DNA of 47,587 bases from an uncultured Pseudomonadota bacterium. GTDB taxonomy: Bacteria > Pseudomonadota > Alphaproteobacteria > Rs-D84. Below are positions 1 to 7,077 of this stretch, piece after piece. The notes under the pieces are model-generated. The model was not told the DNA's origin. It worked only from the letters and a program-made list of their open reading frames with translations, and did no database searches. A program made the translations under genes and the position numbers. Within the stretch, counting starts at the first letter, position 1. Each line of letters begins with the position of its first letter. Location of the stretch: the NCBI GenBank assembly GCA_949298405.1, contig CASFWA010000002.1, forward strand, positions 74,048-121,634, given 5' to 3'.

Positions 1-1422
1 AGAAAATCCATACTGCACCGCATCTTTCAAAGCGTTTTCAGAAAACTTTTCCAGGCAATAATTTTCCCCACGCTTAACCACTACAAACGTTTCACCCTGC
101 ACTGTTGCAACTGATTTAAAATCGCCTTGCGTCTTATAAGTTCCCCATGCTGAAATCCCAAGCACAGAATTTTGATTCAGAACAGCCATATTCCCAGTTT
201 CCATAACAACAAATAACTGTCGCGTTTCATCGTTATACGATAAATCAACTGGTTCTTGCATTAAATGCTTTGCCAAAGTACATAAATCTGTCGCATTATA
301 ATTCTCGCCTAACTGGTCAAGACTTAATTCACGAATATCTTTCTTGCTGCCAGAAATAAATACCGTCGCCCCTTCTATCTTCTGAGGTGGCAAATATCGC
401 ATAGCAACACTGCCAACCGATGTATGTTGTTTTATATCCACAACAGATGGCGTTAAAGGCTTACTGGAAATAGCCCATTCACCAGCAGATGTTAATATCT
501 GCAAATTATCACTGCTTACAACTGTACATATTTGCTGTCTTTGCTGTGATAACAGTGTTATAAATATAGCCTCATCATCTAAACCTGTACCAACATCAAA
601 ATTATTGTGCTTGCCTACTTTGGATAACCATACACCACTAGGCCATGACCTAGAACCACCAAACACTAATCTATCTTGATGAAACGTTATACTGCATGGC
701 CAACCTCGTCTTTCACTAAAAGCGGCTTCGCGCCAATCAGAAACAGGTTTATCAGGTACGGTATAAGTACCATTTACATAAGCTTTGACTTCTGTAGAAC
801 TTATATATTCTGCTATTGTCCATTGTTTACCAAGCAATAAAAAACGCCCCTCTTCGTCTTCTGGTACCCAATATGCTTTATTTGTTTTAAATGTAGCAAA
901 ATTACTACCAGATGAATTAGATGTCACCGTAATCTTTATATCTTCTGCATCATCGAATTTCATAAACGGTATATTTACCGTCATATCAGAATCATTACGC
1001 TCAAATTTAAATATAGATAAATCAAAATCACCGCCAGATTTTTTTAATACATAAGGCGGATAATCAGGATGTACAAATATTATCGTACCAAACCTTTGTG
1101 CATATTGTAGTTTTGATAAATCTTCAAATTCCCACGGTGCTATTAAATCTTTTATGGACTGCCCATCAGAAAAAACTAATATATGCCCATCAGTTAAAGC
1201 CAATATATAATTTTCTGTCTCGCTTACAGAAAATGCTATTAGCCTGGCATTGGAATCTAATTCTGCCACGCTTTCTAGTCCTGGTCGTCTGGCAAGACCC
1301 CCACCGGCAAGAACATACATATTTTCTAGTTTTGAAAGCCCATTGATATTATCGCGCGCATAAAATTCTGGTGCGACCTCGCCGTCTGCAAATGAATTCT
1401 GTGTTTTTATAAAGTCACCCAT
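1..1422 (-). CDS. Phage tail-nozzle/tail tubular B-like protein (3' end outside window)
   Basis: The reading frame is open from the ATG at 1422 down to the left edge of the window (474 codons, no stop), so the protein is partial. The N-terminus reads QNSFADGEVAPEFYAR followed by GGGLARRPG, which is the hallmark F-x-x-G-E-x-x-P-x-x-x-x-R ... GG-x-x-R-R-P-G pattern of podovirus structural proteins that sit at the tail nozzle next to the gp11-like adaptor. Later segments such as DRLVFGGSRSWPSGVWLS also fit this family. A GGGGGG Shine-Dalgarno lies just upstream. It follows the adaptor gene by 14 nt in the same late operon. The tail role is inferred from family resemblance and position. Confidence 0.75.
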   Translation of the reverse strand, partial: MGDFIKTQNSFADGEVAPEFYARDNINGLSKLENMYVLAGGGLARRPGLESVAELDSNARLIAFSVSETENYILALTDGHILVFSDGQSIKDLIAPWEFEDLSKLQYAQRFGTIIFVHPDYPPYVLKKSGGDFDLSIFKFERNDSDMTVNIPFMKFDDAEDIKITVTSNSSGSNFATFKTNKAYWVPEDEEGRFLLLGKQWTIAEYISSTEVKAYVNGTYTVPDKPVSDWREAAFSERRGWPCSITFHQDRLVFGGSRSWPSGVWLSKVGKHNNFDVGTGLDDEAIFITLLSQQRQQICTVVSSDNLQILTSAGEWAISSKPLTPSVVDIKQHTSVGSVAMRYLPPQKIEGATVFISGSKKDIRELSLDQLGENYNATDLCTLAKHLMQEPVDLSYNDETRQLFVVMETGNMAVLNQNSVLGISAWGTYKTQGDFKSVATVQGETFVVVKRGENYCLEKFSENALKDAVQYGFS

Positions 1423-1436
1423 GTATTCCCCCCAGA

Positions 1437-1955
1437 TTAAAAACGTGCGTTAATTAATGAAAAGTTTTCTATGTCTTGATTTACAGAAGTCGTGCTATCA
1501 ATAAATTTTGCAGACTGCATTTCTGTCTCATAAAGCGCGGCAAGCATTCTAAATACTGTCTGTTCACCAATTAAAGGTATACAAAATTCCATTGCTAACT
1601 TAGTTGCCGCAAGTGATACAAAATAACTTGGGAAATTTTCTACTGGAACACGTACTAATGCTAATATAGATATTTTATCTGCAGAGGCGACTATTTTATT
1701 ACCTATTATCTCGCCATTACACTTTAATATTCTTAAACATTCTGCAGGAATTAAAAAATCCCCATCCGCATTCTTTGTTAAATCAAAAGTTTTACATGCA
1801 AATCGCCATGGGTGCGATGCTAAAAGCGCATCTATCACAGGGTCAAATAATGTTCGGCTTAATTGCGCAGCAGGTGTATCATCTAATAAAGATTGTATAG
1901 ATTTTTCACCTAACTTTAACAATGCCATAGAACATAAATCTATTTTTGTCAGCAT
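1437..1955 (-). CDS. Phage head-tail/tail tubular A (gp11)-like adaptor
   Basis: This 172-residue protein starts MLTKIDLCSMALLKLGEKSIQ and continues SLLDDTPAAQLSRTLFDP and ASHPWRFA. The pattern 'ALxxLGxxxIxSLxD...A...hPWxFA' is typical of the tail tubular protein A/gp11-like adaptors of podoviruses, which form the ring between portal and nozzle. Length fits that family (about 170-200). It lies between the small capsid-adjacent gene and the tail-nozzle-like gene, the same order as T7 genes 10-11-12. No unusual features are visible. Confidence 0.7.
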   Translation of the reverse strand: MLTKIDLCSMALLKLGEKSIQSLLDDTPAAQLSRTLFDPVIDALLASHPWRFACKTFDLTKNADGDFLIPAECLRILKCNGEIIGNKIVASADKISILALVRVPVENFPSYFVSLAATKLAMEFCIPLIGEQTVFRMLAALYETEMQSAKFIDSTTSVNQDIENFSLINARF

Positions 1956-2018
1956 ATTATGTCCTTTATTAATTAATAAATTTTAGGCGGCACTTTTATT
2001 ATGCCGCCTTGTTTCGTT

Positions 2019-2246
2019 TTATGATAAAGCCGCAACAGTTATACTTGTAGACGCAACTATCTTCTTTATGGAAGTATTATCAGAACCATTTATAATTATA
2101 ATATCACCTGTATTCATCAAAGTTTTTACACTGTCAAAATAACCGCTTGCAGTGATAGTTGATAATGTTTCTGCAGCAGAATAATGCCACAAAGTAAAAC
2201 CATTAGCATATGCAATAACAGATAAATTTTTATTCTGAAAAGCCAT
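2019..2246 (-). CDS. Small phage structural-module protein, function unknown
   Basis: A 75-residue protein (MAFQNKNLSVIAYANGFTLWHY...) with good coding character and an AAGGATAAT Shine-Dalgarno upstream of the ATG. It sits directly after the major capsid gene in the late operon. I do not recognise a named family. The size, beta-rich composition and position next to the capsid gene would suit a capsid decoration or head-fibre protein, but this is inference from context only. Confidence 0.6.
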   Translation of the reverse strand: MAFQNKNLSVIAYANGFTLWHYSAAETLSTITASGYFDSVKTLMNTGDIIIINGSDNTSIKKIVASTSITVAALS

Positions 2247-2275
2247 AGTTATTATCCTTTTATTTAAGATTCAAT

Positions 2276-3118
2276 TTAAGCAGCGGCAGCAGCAGCATCA
2301 GTTTCTGAACATTTAAGACGTACAATACCATCATTATCAATCAGCACAGCACCTTGTGACATGCTATTGCTGATAAAGTGCGCAGCACGTTCACCATGCC
2401 ATGAAATATCTGTCTTTACTTCCTGACCGCATGCATGACCTATACTTGTTGCATGATAAATAAAGCAATCACGTTCATCTTCATTTGATAAAGGCAACCC
2501 GTTATGTAATACCCATGTAATACCTAACCATTTCTTAGATGCCCCACCAGATACTAATGGCAAATCATTACCTATATAATCTGCAGAAACAAATTCATCC
2601 ATAGACAACAATTCATTCCATTGATGTACACCAACAACAGCAAATCTACGTCCATCATCTGGTACATCTTTTTTATTTAATTCTTCTACTGCAGATAAAA
2701 TTAAATCTTTTGTTAACCCAGTTGAATAATCACCAACTGCTGCGGTTGCTTCATCCATCGCAGAAATAATCAACTCATCTGTTTTTCTACCCAATGCGTA
2801 TGCACCAGCAGATGCAACAACACGACGTTCATCAACATTTGTTTTCAGTTCATCCAATGCATCAACCCAATCACCTGCATAATAATCCTGCAACAAACAT
2901 TCAACAGGTTCATGATTCAAGTTCATTACAGGTACAATACCATGACGCGATTTAGTACTTGCAGTACCACGACCAACTTTCTGAAATGTTGTAGAAGCAC
3001 CGACAACACCAGATTTACTGCGCACTGTTGCACGCAACTTTGTGCCCATTTGCTGATAAGCCAAATGAACATCTGCTTCGAATTGCTTTACGAAGACTTG
3101 ATCTATTGAAACAGACAT
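2276..3118 (-). CDS. Phage major capsid protein
   Basis: This 280-residue protein has the composition and order of a HK97-fold capsid protein of the podovirus type: an N-terminal arm (MSVSIDQVFVKQFEADVHLAYQ), a segment with TFQKVGRG, then DYYAGDWVDALDELKTNVDERR, a central block with DDGRRFAVVGVHQWNELL, and a C-terminal portion with GHACGQEVKTDISWHGERA. It ends in an Ala-rich tail (AAAAAA). Its place downstream of a scaffold gene and upstream of the adaptor supports the call. An AAGGAAG Shine-Dalgarno precedes the ATG. Terminator-like hairpins lie upstream at 3149-3168 and 3341-3356, so it may have a separate promoter or be read through by antitermination. Confidence 0.8.
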   Translation of the reverse strand: MSVSIDQVFVKQFEADVHLAYQQMGTKLRATVRSKSGVVGASTTFQKVGRGTASTKSRHGIVPVMNLNHEPVECLLQDYYAGDWVDALDELKTNVDERRVVASAGAYALGRKTDELIISAMDEATAAVGDYSTGLTKDLILSAVEELNKKDVPDDGRRFAVVGVHQWNELLSMDEFVSADYIGNDLPLVSGGASKKWLGITWVLHNGLPLSNEDERDCFIYHATSIGHACGQEVKTDISWHGERAAHFISNSMSQGAVLIDNDGIVRLKCSETDAAAAAA

Positions 3119-3142
3119 ATTTCTTCCTTTATATTAGATAAA

Positions 3143-3168
3143 TAAAAAAGCGTATATAAAAATACGCT
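3143..3168 (-). terminator. Intrinsic terminator upstream of capsid gene
   Basis: Stem AGCGTAT / ATACGCT (3149-3155 with 3162-3168), 6-nt loop, followed on the minus strand by a run of six Ts. It lies inside the phage late operon, between the histone-like gene and the capsid gene. Confidence 0.6.
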
Positions 3169-3330
3169 GTTCAAAAATTTTGCTTTCTGGTTATGCGTTT
3201 CCGCGCCATAAAACAAAAATAATATCAAGGTCCATAAAAATTGGATTATCTTGAAAAATTTTTAGTCGGACTTATTTTCATCTGACTAAAAATTTCACAA
3301 AAAAATATACCGTGCGATGCGGTACCACAT

Positions 3331-3356
3331 TTAAAAGAAACCCCGCATAAGCGGGG
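3331..3356 (-). terminator. Intrinsic terminator after the Lys/Ala-repeat gene
   Basis: Stem CCCCGC / GCGGGG (3341-3346 with 3351-3356), loop of 4, followed on the minus strand by TTTCTTTT. It lies 7 nt past the stop codon of the histone-like gene. Confidence 0.7.
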
Positions 3357-3362
3357 ATTTCA

Positions 3363-3728
3363 TTATTTTTTCTTTGCACATGCTTTTTTAGCAACTGGCT
3401 TTTTTGCAGCAACTTTTTTTACTGCTACTTTTTTAGCAGGTGCTTTTTTTGCAACTACTTTTTTTGCAGCTGGCTTTTTTGCAGCAACTTTCTTTACTGC
3501 TACTTTTTTAGCAGGTGCTTTTTTTGCAACTGGTTTCGCTGCTGGTTTTTTCGCAGCAACTTTTTTTACTGCTACTTTTTTAGCAGGTGCTTTTTTTGCA
3601 ACTACTTTTTTTGCAGCTGGCTTTTTTGCAGCTGGCTTTTTTGCAGCTGGTTTCTTTGCAGCCGGTTTCGCTGCTGGCTTTTTTGCAGCAACTTTTTTTG
3701 CAGCTGGTTTCAAGAATGTGAATGCCAT
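3363..3728 (-). CDS. Lys/Ala/Pro-repeat histone H1-like protein in the phage capsid module
   Basis: After a short hydrophobic start (MAFTFLKP) the 121-residue protein is almost entirely made of PAAKK, KKVAVKK and AKKAPAK repeats, giving a very basic, unstructured chain like histone H1-type tails (HctB, AlgP C-terminal region). Such tails bind DNA non-specifically. The ATG at 3728 is preceded by AAAAGGAGAGAAGA, a strong Shine-Dalgarno, so the longer in-frame start upstream is unlikely. The gene lies between scaffold and capsid and is bounded downstream by a terminator. The DNA is itself internally repetitive. A role in DNA condensation inside the head or host nucleoid is inference. The repeats could also be expanding or contracting, so length may vary among relatives. 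Confidence 0.75.
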   Translation of the reverse strand: MAFTFLKPAAKKVAAKKPAAKPAAKKPAAKKPAAKKPAAKKVVAKKAPAKKVAVKKVAAKKPAAKPVAKKAPAKKVAVKKVAAKKPAAKKVVAKKAPAKKVAVKKVAAKKPVAKKACAKKK

Positions 3729-3831
3729 TCTTCTCTCCTTTTTATTTTTTGGATAGAACAAACTTTTTTGTTCTTACTTTATATTTTATCTGAAAGAAAA
3801 AAAATAGTAAAGAAGAAAGTGCATTTTTTTC

Positions 3832-4488
3832 TTATGAATATAATTTTTTAAATCCATTTTCTATTTTTCTAACATACTCTGGATCTTGTTCACGCCAATA
3901 TTTTGGGTCACGCATCATTCTTCTTAAATCACTATCTGTTAATTTTTTTGATGAACTTTCATCAGTTTGAACACTTGGTTCCATTGATTGCATCATTCTA
4001 TACACGCCTTGAATTCCCTGGGCTGTAGAGCATAATTCATCAAACGCTTCACGTGGTAAATATTTTTCACCGAAAGAATTTATTGCATGCAAAGCTTCTT
4101 TCATTTTTTCTTCACCACCAAAAAAATTTCTTAATTCAGAAATTTCATTTGTTTCATTTTTTATTTTAAATAATTCTGATAAAACTGGTGACAAATATTC
4201 TTCTGCTATCTTATAAATTTTTTCAACTTGTGATGAAGTTAATCCAATTTCAAAAAATTGTGTGCGCAAATCACTATCATCAAACAAAGGATTTGTCGGA
4301 TATAAATCTGCGTTTTCTGGAACACCTATTGCACGATTAAACTTCATACGCGCACTTTCATCCGCATCATCTGCGGGAACAGATATCATATTTCCTATTT
4401 TCTTTTCTAATTCAGAATACGATTTTAATAACGCGTCTGTATTTAATGTACCATCTTCATTTAGAAATTTTTCTGGAACGTTTTCCAT
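3832..4488 (-). CDS. Phage scaffolding (capsid assembly)-like protein
   Basis: The 218-residue acidic, helix-rich protein starts MENVPEKFLNEDGTLNTDAL, followed by LLKSYSELEKKIGNM and PENADLYP. The 'F...DG.l....LlksY.eLEkk' plus 'P..pe.Y' arrangement is typical of scaffold or capsid-assembly proteins of podoviruses. The C-terminus (DLRRMMRDPKYWREQDPEYVRKIENGFKKLY) matches the conserved tail of this family. The ATG at 4488 has AAAGGAAAC upstream; a longer frame exists but overlaps the preceding gene heavily. It overlaps the holin-like gene by 32 nt, a compact operon arrangement. Confidence 0.65.
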   Translation of the reverse strand: MENVPEKFLNEDGTLNTDALLKSYSELEKKIGNMISVPADDADESARMKFNRAIGVPENADLYPTNPLFDDSDLRTQFFEIGLTSSQVEKIYKIAEEYLSPVLSELFKIKNETNEISELRNFFGGEEKMKEALHAINSFGEKYLPREAFDELCSTAQGIQGVYRMMQSMEPSVQTDESSSKKLTDSDLRRMMRDPKYWREQDPEYVRKIENGFKKLYS

Positions 4489-4678
4489 TTTTGTTTCCTT
4501 TTGTTTCACTTGATTTCCGAAGAAAATAAATTCCACCCAAAGTAAAGATTGCTTGCAACATAGTAAATATATCTGTGTCACCAACCATGTATGCACCTAT
4601 GGCAGATAATATGCCGATACCAGAAATAATATATGTTCTGTGTCCTGCTAAGAAACCACCATTTATAATTTTATTCAT
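4457..4678 (-). CDS. Small membrane protein, candidate holin
   Basis: A 73-residue protein with two hydrophobic segments (YIISGIGILSAIGAYMV and MLQAIFTLGGIYFL) and a charged C-terminal tail ending KGNKNGKRSRKISK. It lies immediately downstream of the SleB-type endolysin, which is where holins are found. Two-helix topology with a basic tail fits class II holins. I infer the holin role from topology and neighbourhood; no sequence family was identified. Confidence 0.55.
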   Translation of the reverse strand: MNKIINGGFLAGHRTYIISGIGILSAIGAYMVGDTDIFTMLQAIFTLGGIYFLRKSSETKGNKNGKRSRKISK

Positions 4679-4688
4679 CTAAAAACTC

Positions 4689-5099
4689 TTATAAGTAAAA
4701 TAACAAACCATCTACATCTGCAATATAACCGCGTGCAACGGCCCACGAAGGCATTTCATTCGCACGATGAAACTTCGTTGCACCATAACAAGAATCAGGT
4801 AAATCATCATTCAACATTCTTTTCACAACACGCAGACACATTTGAAAACCGCGATTCTGAACATCTACTTTTAATAAATTATGACGACAAGAATTTTCTT
4901 TTAAAGACTCAAACATATCACTATCAGATATAATACTTGCAAAATCTTGACCTGATGTGGTGCAAATATTTTTTATCATTGATACTAATGCTTCAACAAC
5001 TTGCAAAGATGCGGCATAAGTTTCTGCATAAACAATACGCGCTATGTCATAAACTATTTTTTTAGACTCATCTGGATTCTTTATTAATCTTAGGTGCAT
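4689..5099 (-). CDS. SleB-type cell-wall hydrolase (phage endolysin)
   Basis: The 136-residue protein reads RIVYAETYAAS near the N-terminus, with the Glu expected to be catalytic in the Hydrolase_2 (SleB/CwlJ) family, and GATKFHRANEMPSWA near the C-terminus, matching that family's conserved 'GAthfh......P.Wa' block. These enzymes cut peptidoglycan glycan strands. The ATG at 5099 has AAAGGCG upstream; the longer in-frame start would read through the terminators at 5124-5177. No signal peptide is seen, which fits release through the adjacent holin. It is the first gene of the late operon. Confidence 0.7.
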   Translation of the reverse strand: MHLRLIKNPDESKKIVYDIARIVYAETYAASLQVVEALVSMIKNICTTSGQDFASIISDSDMFESLKENSCRHNLLKVDVQNRGFQMCLRVVKRMLNDDLPDSCYGATKFHRANEMPSWAVARGYIADVDGLLFYL

Positions 5100-5123
5100 T
5101 TGATTCGCCTTTATTTCATAAAT

Positions 5124-5177
5124 AAAAAAAGGCCGCACAAAACGCGCGACCAAAAAAAATCCGCAACAATGTTGCGG
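5124..5177 (-). terminator. Tandem intrinsic terminators in the leader of the phage late operon
   Basis: First hairpin on the minus strand is CCGCAAC / GTTGCGG (5161-5167 with 5171-5177) with a run of eight Ts; the second is GGTCGCGC / GTGCGGCC with two G-U pairs (5144-5151 with 5131-5138) with a run of seven Ts. Both lie between the promoter at 5205-5233 and the endolysin start at 5099. A 10-bp inverted repeat, ATTTCATAAA at 5113-5122 and TTTATGAAAT at 5193-5202, encloses both. They may also end birA transcription. Confidence 0.8.
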
Positions 5178-5204
5178 AAACAATCTCTACTGTTTATGAA
5201 ATGA

Positions 5205-5233
5205 ATATTACCATAAAATACATTAAAAGTCAA
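5205..5233 (-). promoter_or_regulatory. Promoter of the phage lysis/structural operon
   Basis: On the minus strand TTGACT (5233-5228), a 17-nt spacer and TAATAT (5210-5205), close to the sigma-70 consensus. Predicted start is near 5198, about 20 nt before the first terminator hairpin. There is no room for another promoter between the terminators and the endolysin. Confidence 0.75.
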
Positions 5234-5263
5234 GATATTATTTTTTCCCTTACAATATTTATA

Positions 5264-5938
5264 TTACGATTTCTGAATAACTATTTCATCACCATATGCC
5301 AAGAAATATTCTGAACCGCGCCGTAAAACCAGCGCACCATTTTCATTTATTCCGATAAAATCAACTTTTTCACCACGATATTTTACAACACCATTTAATC
5401 CAATCGCTAATTCCATCCAACGTGCACGCACATCAACAAAATCTGCCCTACGCCACTTGTCAAGATTCTTCATAAGTCTTTTTAATAAATCTTGTTTTGG
5501 AACATCCGCATAATTTTCTAACTTTGTGGTTTCATAATTTTCAACTGTTGGATTTGATTTTATATTTATCCCAATTCCTATAACAACAAATTTTCCAGAA
5601 TATTCTGTTAAAGTCCCAGAAACTTTTTTACCGTCTATTAAAATATCATTGGGCCATTTTATCATCGGATTTACCCCAAATGAAATTAATGTTTCCGCAA
5701 TCGCAACAGCAATTCTGTAAGATAAAGTTATATCCCTATCTTCGATTTCATATATAAAACTAACATATAAATTACCATGATGAGATACCCATGGGCGTTT
5801 ATACCTGCCCCGCCCTGAACTTTGAGCCTCCGCCATTATGACAAGATGGTCTTGTGCATGTCCTTCTGCAATAAGGTTTAATGCATATGTTTGCGTACTG
5901 GGTATTTTATCAAAAGAAACCAACTTATAATTTGCCAA
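5264..5938 (-). CDS. birA: Biotin-[acetyl-CoA carboxylase] ligase
   Basis: This 224-residue enzyme makes biotinyl-AMP and transfers biotin to carboxyl-carrier proteins such as AccB in the cytosol. Visible motifs: IPSTQTYAL near the N-terminus, AEAQSSGRGRYKRPWVS (the biotinyl-AMP-binding GRGR loop), IKWPNDILIDGKKVSGTL (the catalytic KWPND...K block) and VIGIGINI. It lacks the N-terminal DNA-binding domain of E. coli BirA, so it is a ligase-only form. It overlaps the upstream winged-helix gene by 14 nt, so the two are co-transcribed. A phage operon begins just past its stop codon. Confidence 0.93.
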   Translation of the reverse strand: MANYKLVSFDKIPSTQTYALNLIAEGHAQDHLVIMAEAQSSGRGRYKRPWVSHHGNLYVSFIYEIEDRDITLSYRIAVAIAETLISFGVNPMIKWPNDILIDGKKVSGTLTEYSGKFVVIGIGINIKSNPTVENYETTKLENYADVPKQDLLKRLMKNLDKWRRADFVDVRARWMELAIGLNGVVKYRGEKVDFIGINENGALVLRRGSEYFLAYGDEIVIQKS

Positions 5939-6344
5939 GGTAATATTTCCCGTCTTTGTTTAAAATAAAATCATGACCATATAACTTTCTTAACTGATAT
6001 ATAGCGGTATCCACTGCATGTGTTGTCATATTAGGAGCAAAACCAGACACATTTTTCAGTTCTGCAACCGACATTCCACCAGTCCTATATAACCAAACCA
6101 CTATCTGCGTTTGTAATTGAGATAAGTTTACTTGTTCACCAAAAACATGCTTTAATATGTTCGTATTATCTATTGCCTTTAAAATAGCCGCCTTTAATTC
6201 CAGTGTCGTAATAGGAAAAGCCAAATTCAAATCATCTAAATTGACATCGGCAACATCTGGTGAATCTAAAACCACCGCGTCTAAATCAGTTAATATTTTT
6301 CGCCAAACTGGGTCCGCAGAAAAAATACGAATGTCTTTTAACAT
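5925..6344 (-). CDS. OmpR-type winged-helix protein with a degenerate N-terminal domain
   Basis: In this 139-residue protein, residues from about 75 on (LQTQIVVWLYRTGGMSVAEL, then THAVDTAIYQLRKL and a final short beta turn) resemble the winged-helix effector domain of alphaproteobacterial OmpR-like regulators, including the 'THtvdthIyrLRrK' recognition-helix pattern. The N-terminal half (RIFSADPVWRKILTDLDAVVL) is too short for a normal receiver domain and shows no phospho-acceptor pocket. It may therefore act without a histidine kinase. It is co-transcribed with birA by overlap. No target is evident. Confidence 0.55.
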   Translation of the reverse strand: MLKDIRIFSADPVWRKILTDLDAVVLDSPDVADVNLDDLNLAFPITTLELKAAILKAIDNTNILKHVFGEQVNLSQLQTQIVVWLYRTGGMSVAELKNVSGFAPNMTTHAVDTAIYQLRKLYGHDFILNKDGKYYLGKL

Positions 6345-6434
6345 ACTTAAAGAATAATCGATGGTTTTTTACTTGTCCAATAAAAAAGCCACGATATTCC
6401 TATCGTGGCAAATGTATCCAAAACAGTCTTTTAT

Positions 6435-6680
6435 TTATTCACGACCTTGATTCTGCGGCTCAATAAACTTAGTAAAATCCTGTATACTTGAACCCGTAGA
6501 AGCCAATATTTTAGAAATACTATTTGTTGAAGGCCATCTGGGCTGTCCTTCTTTAGACCAACGTTTACTTTTATTAAACGTAGTAGGGTCTAAACCACTA
6601 CATTTTGCCAAACCGGAACAAGACATTCCGTGTTCTGTCGCAAAGCGTTCTATTGCCCGCCATACATCTTCATGGGTCAT
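6435..6680 (-). CDS. Short HTH regulator resembling the DNA-binding half of S24/LexA-like repressors
   Basis: The 81-residue protein (MTHEDVWRAIERFATEHGMS..., GLDPTTFNKSKRW, PRWPSTNSISKIL) matches the N-terminal helix-turn-helix of a common alphaproteobacterial S24-peptidase repressor family. Here it ends right after the HTH with a stop (FTKFIEPQNQGRE), so the C-terminal self-cleavage domain is absent. Without it the protein could not undergo RecA-stimulated cleavage. A clear AGGAGAG Shine-Dalgarno precedes it. No remnant of the peptidase domain is seen downstream: the next gene starts in the 90 nt after and is unrelated. Confidence 0.65.
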   Translation of the reverse strand: MTHEDVWRAIERFATEHGMSCSGLAKCSGLDPTTFNKSKRWSKEGQPRWPSTNSISKILASTGSSIQDFTKFIEPQNQGRE

Positions 6681-6842
6681 TTTTTCTCTCCTCTGGTTAA
6701 AAATAATATCCAGTCTTTGGATCTTTTTACCTATTACTGATTTTATTCAAGGGGCGTATTCTTATCAATAAGGACCATTTCCTAACAATTCCGCCAAAAA
6801 TTTACAAAAATACATATATAAAAATTTTTTTGACAAAAATAC

Positions 6843-6871
6843 TTGACAAATATGATTTTATGTATTACATT
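6843..6871 (+). promoter_or_regulatory. Sigma-70 promoter of the 6878-7065 ncRNA
   Basis: TTGACA (6843-6848), 17-nt spacer, TACATT (6866-6871). The -35 is a perfect consensus match. No convincing start codon with Shine-Dalgarno follows before the terminator at 7041-7065. Confidence 0.7.
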
Positions 6872-6877
6872 TCGATT

Positions 6878-7065
6878 CGTCAAAGGGGAAACCTGATGAC
6901 GGGTGTGAAAGCACCATGGGGTTCGGGGATTCAGACTCCCTCCTACATTCTCTCTCCTCTGGACTCTGGGCCCCAAAAGTTTAGTTTAGAATGCCCAATT
7001 TCTTTTTCTCCTTTCCTTCCTTTCGGGGCATTCGGAAACACCGCCGGAAACGGCGGCGTTTTTTT
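6878..7065 (+). ncRNA. Free-standing structured small RNA of unknown family (about 188 nt)
   Basis: Bounded by a strong promoter and by an intrinsic terminator (CCGCCG / CGGCGG with a GAAA loop at 7041-7056 and a T-run to 7065). Predicted helices: CGTCA/TGACG (6878-6882 with 6897-6901), GGTGT/GCACC closed by a GAAA tetraloop (6902-6915), TGGGG/CCCCA (about 6917-6921 with 6971-6975), and GAATGCCC/GGGCATTC (6989-6996 with 7026-7033). The last hairpin has a 29-nt pyrimidine-rich loop that could pair with Shine-Dalgarno sequences. It does not show the signature of SRP RNA, RNase P RNA or tmRNA. A trans-acting sRNA is the simplest reading. Confidence 0.6.
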
Positions 7066-7077
7066 ATCTATTTCTTT

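Larger units (their letters stand above)
3119..3362. other. Intergenic stretch with several hairpins between capsid and Lys/Ala-repeat gene
   Basis: No gene is visible here. Besides the two terminators listed separately, it holds an inverted repeat TTTTTAGTC...GACTAAAAA (about 3260-3295) and a short hairpin TACCG...CGGTA (about 3308-3325). They may regulate or insulate capsid transcription; nothing in the sequence decides this. Confidence 0.4.

Noticed and set aside
3363-3728. CRISPR or other DNA repeat array in the Lys/Ala gene
   Set aside because: The periodicity follows the codons of a repetitive protein in one open frame with a good Shine-Dalgarno.
6872-6920. CTGATGA...GAAA resembling a hammerhead ribozyme core in the ncRNA
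   Set aside because: Stem II between CTGATGA and GAAA cannot form (seven unpaired-type bases) and the flanks do not give stem III next to the GTC, so the match is partial and accidental.
6843-7065. Assignment of the ncRNA to SRP RNA, 6S RNA, RNase P RNA or tmRNA
   Set aside because: The conserved sequences of SRP (GGAAG tetraloop region), RNase P (GAGGAAAGUCC) and tmRNA (tag frame) are absent, and the ends do not pair into a 6S-type rod. No family was assigned.
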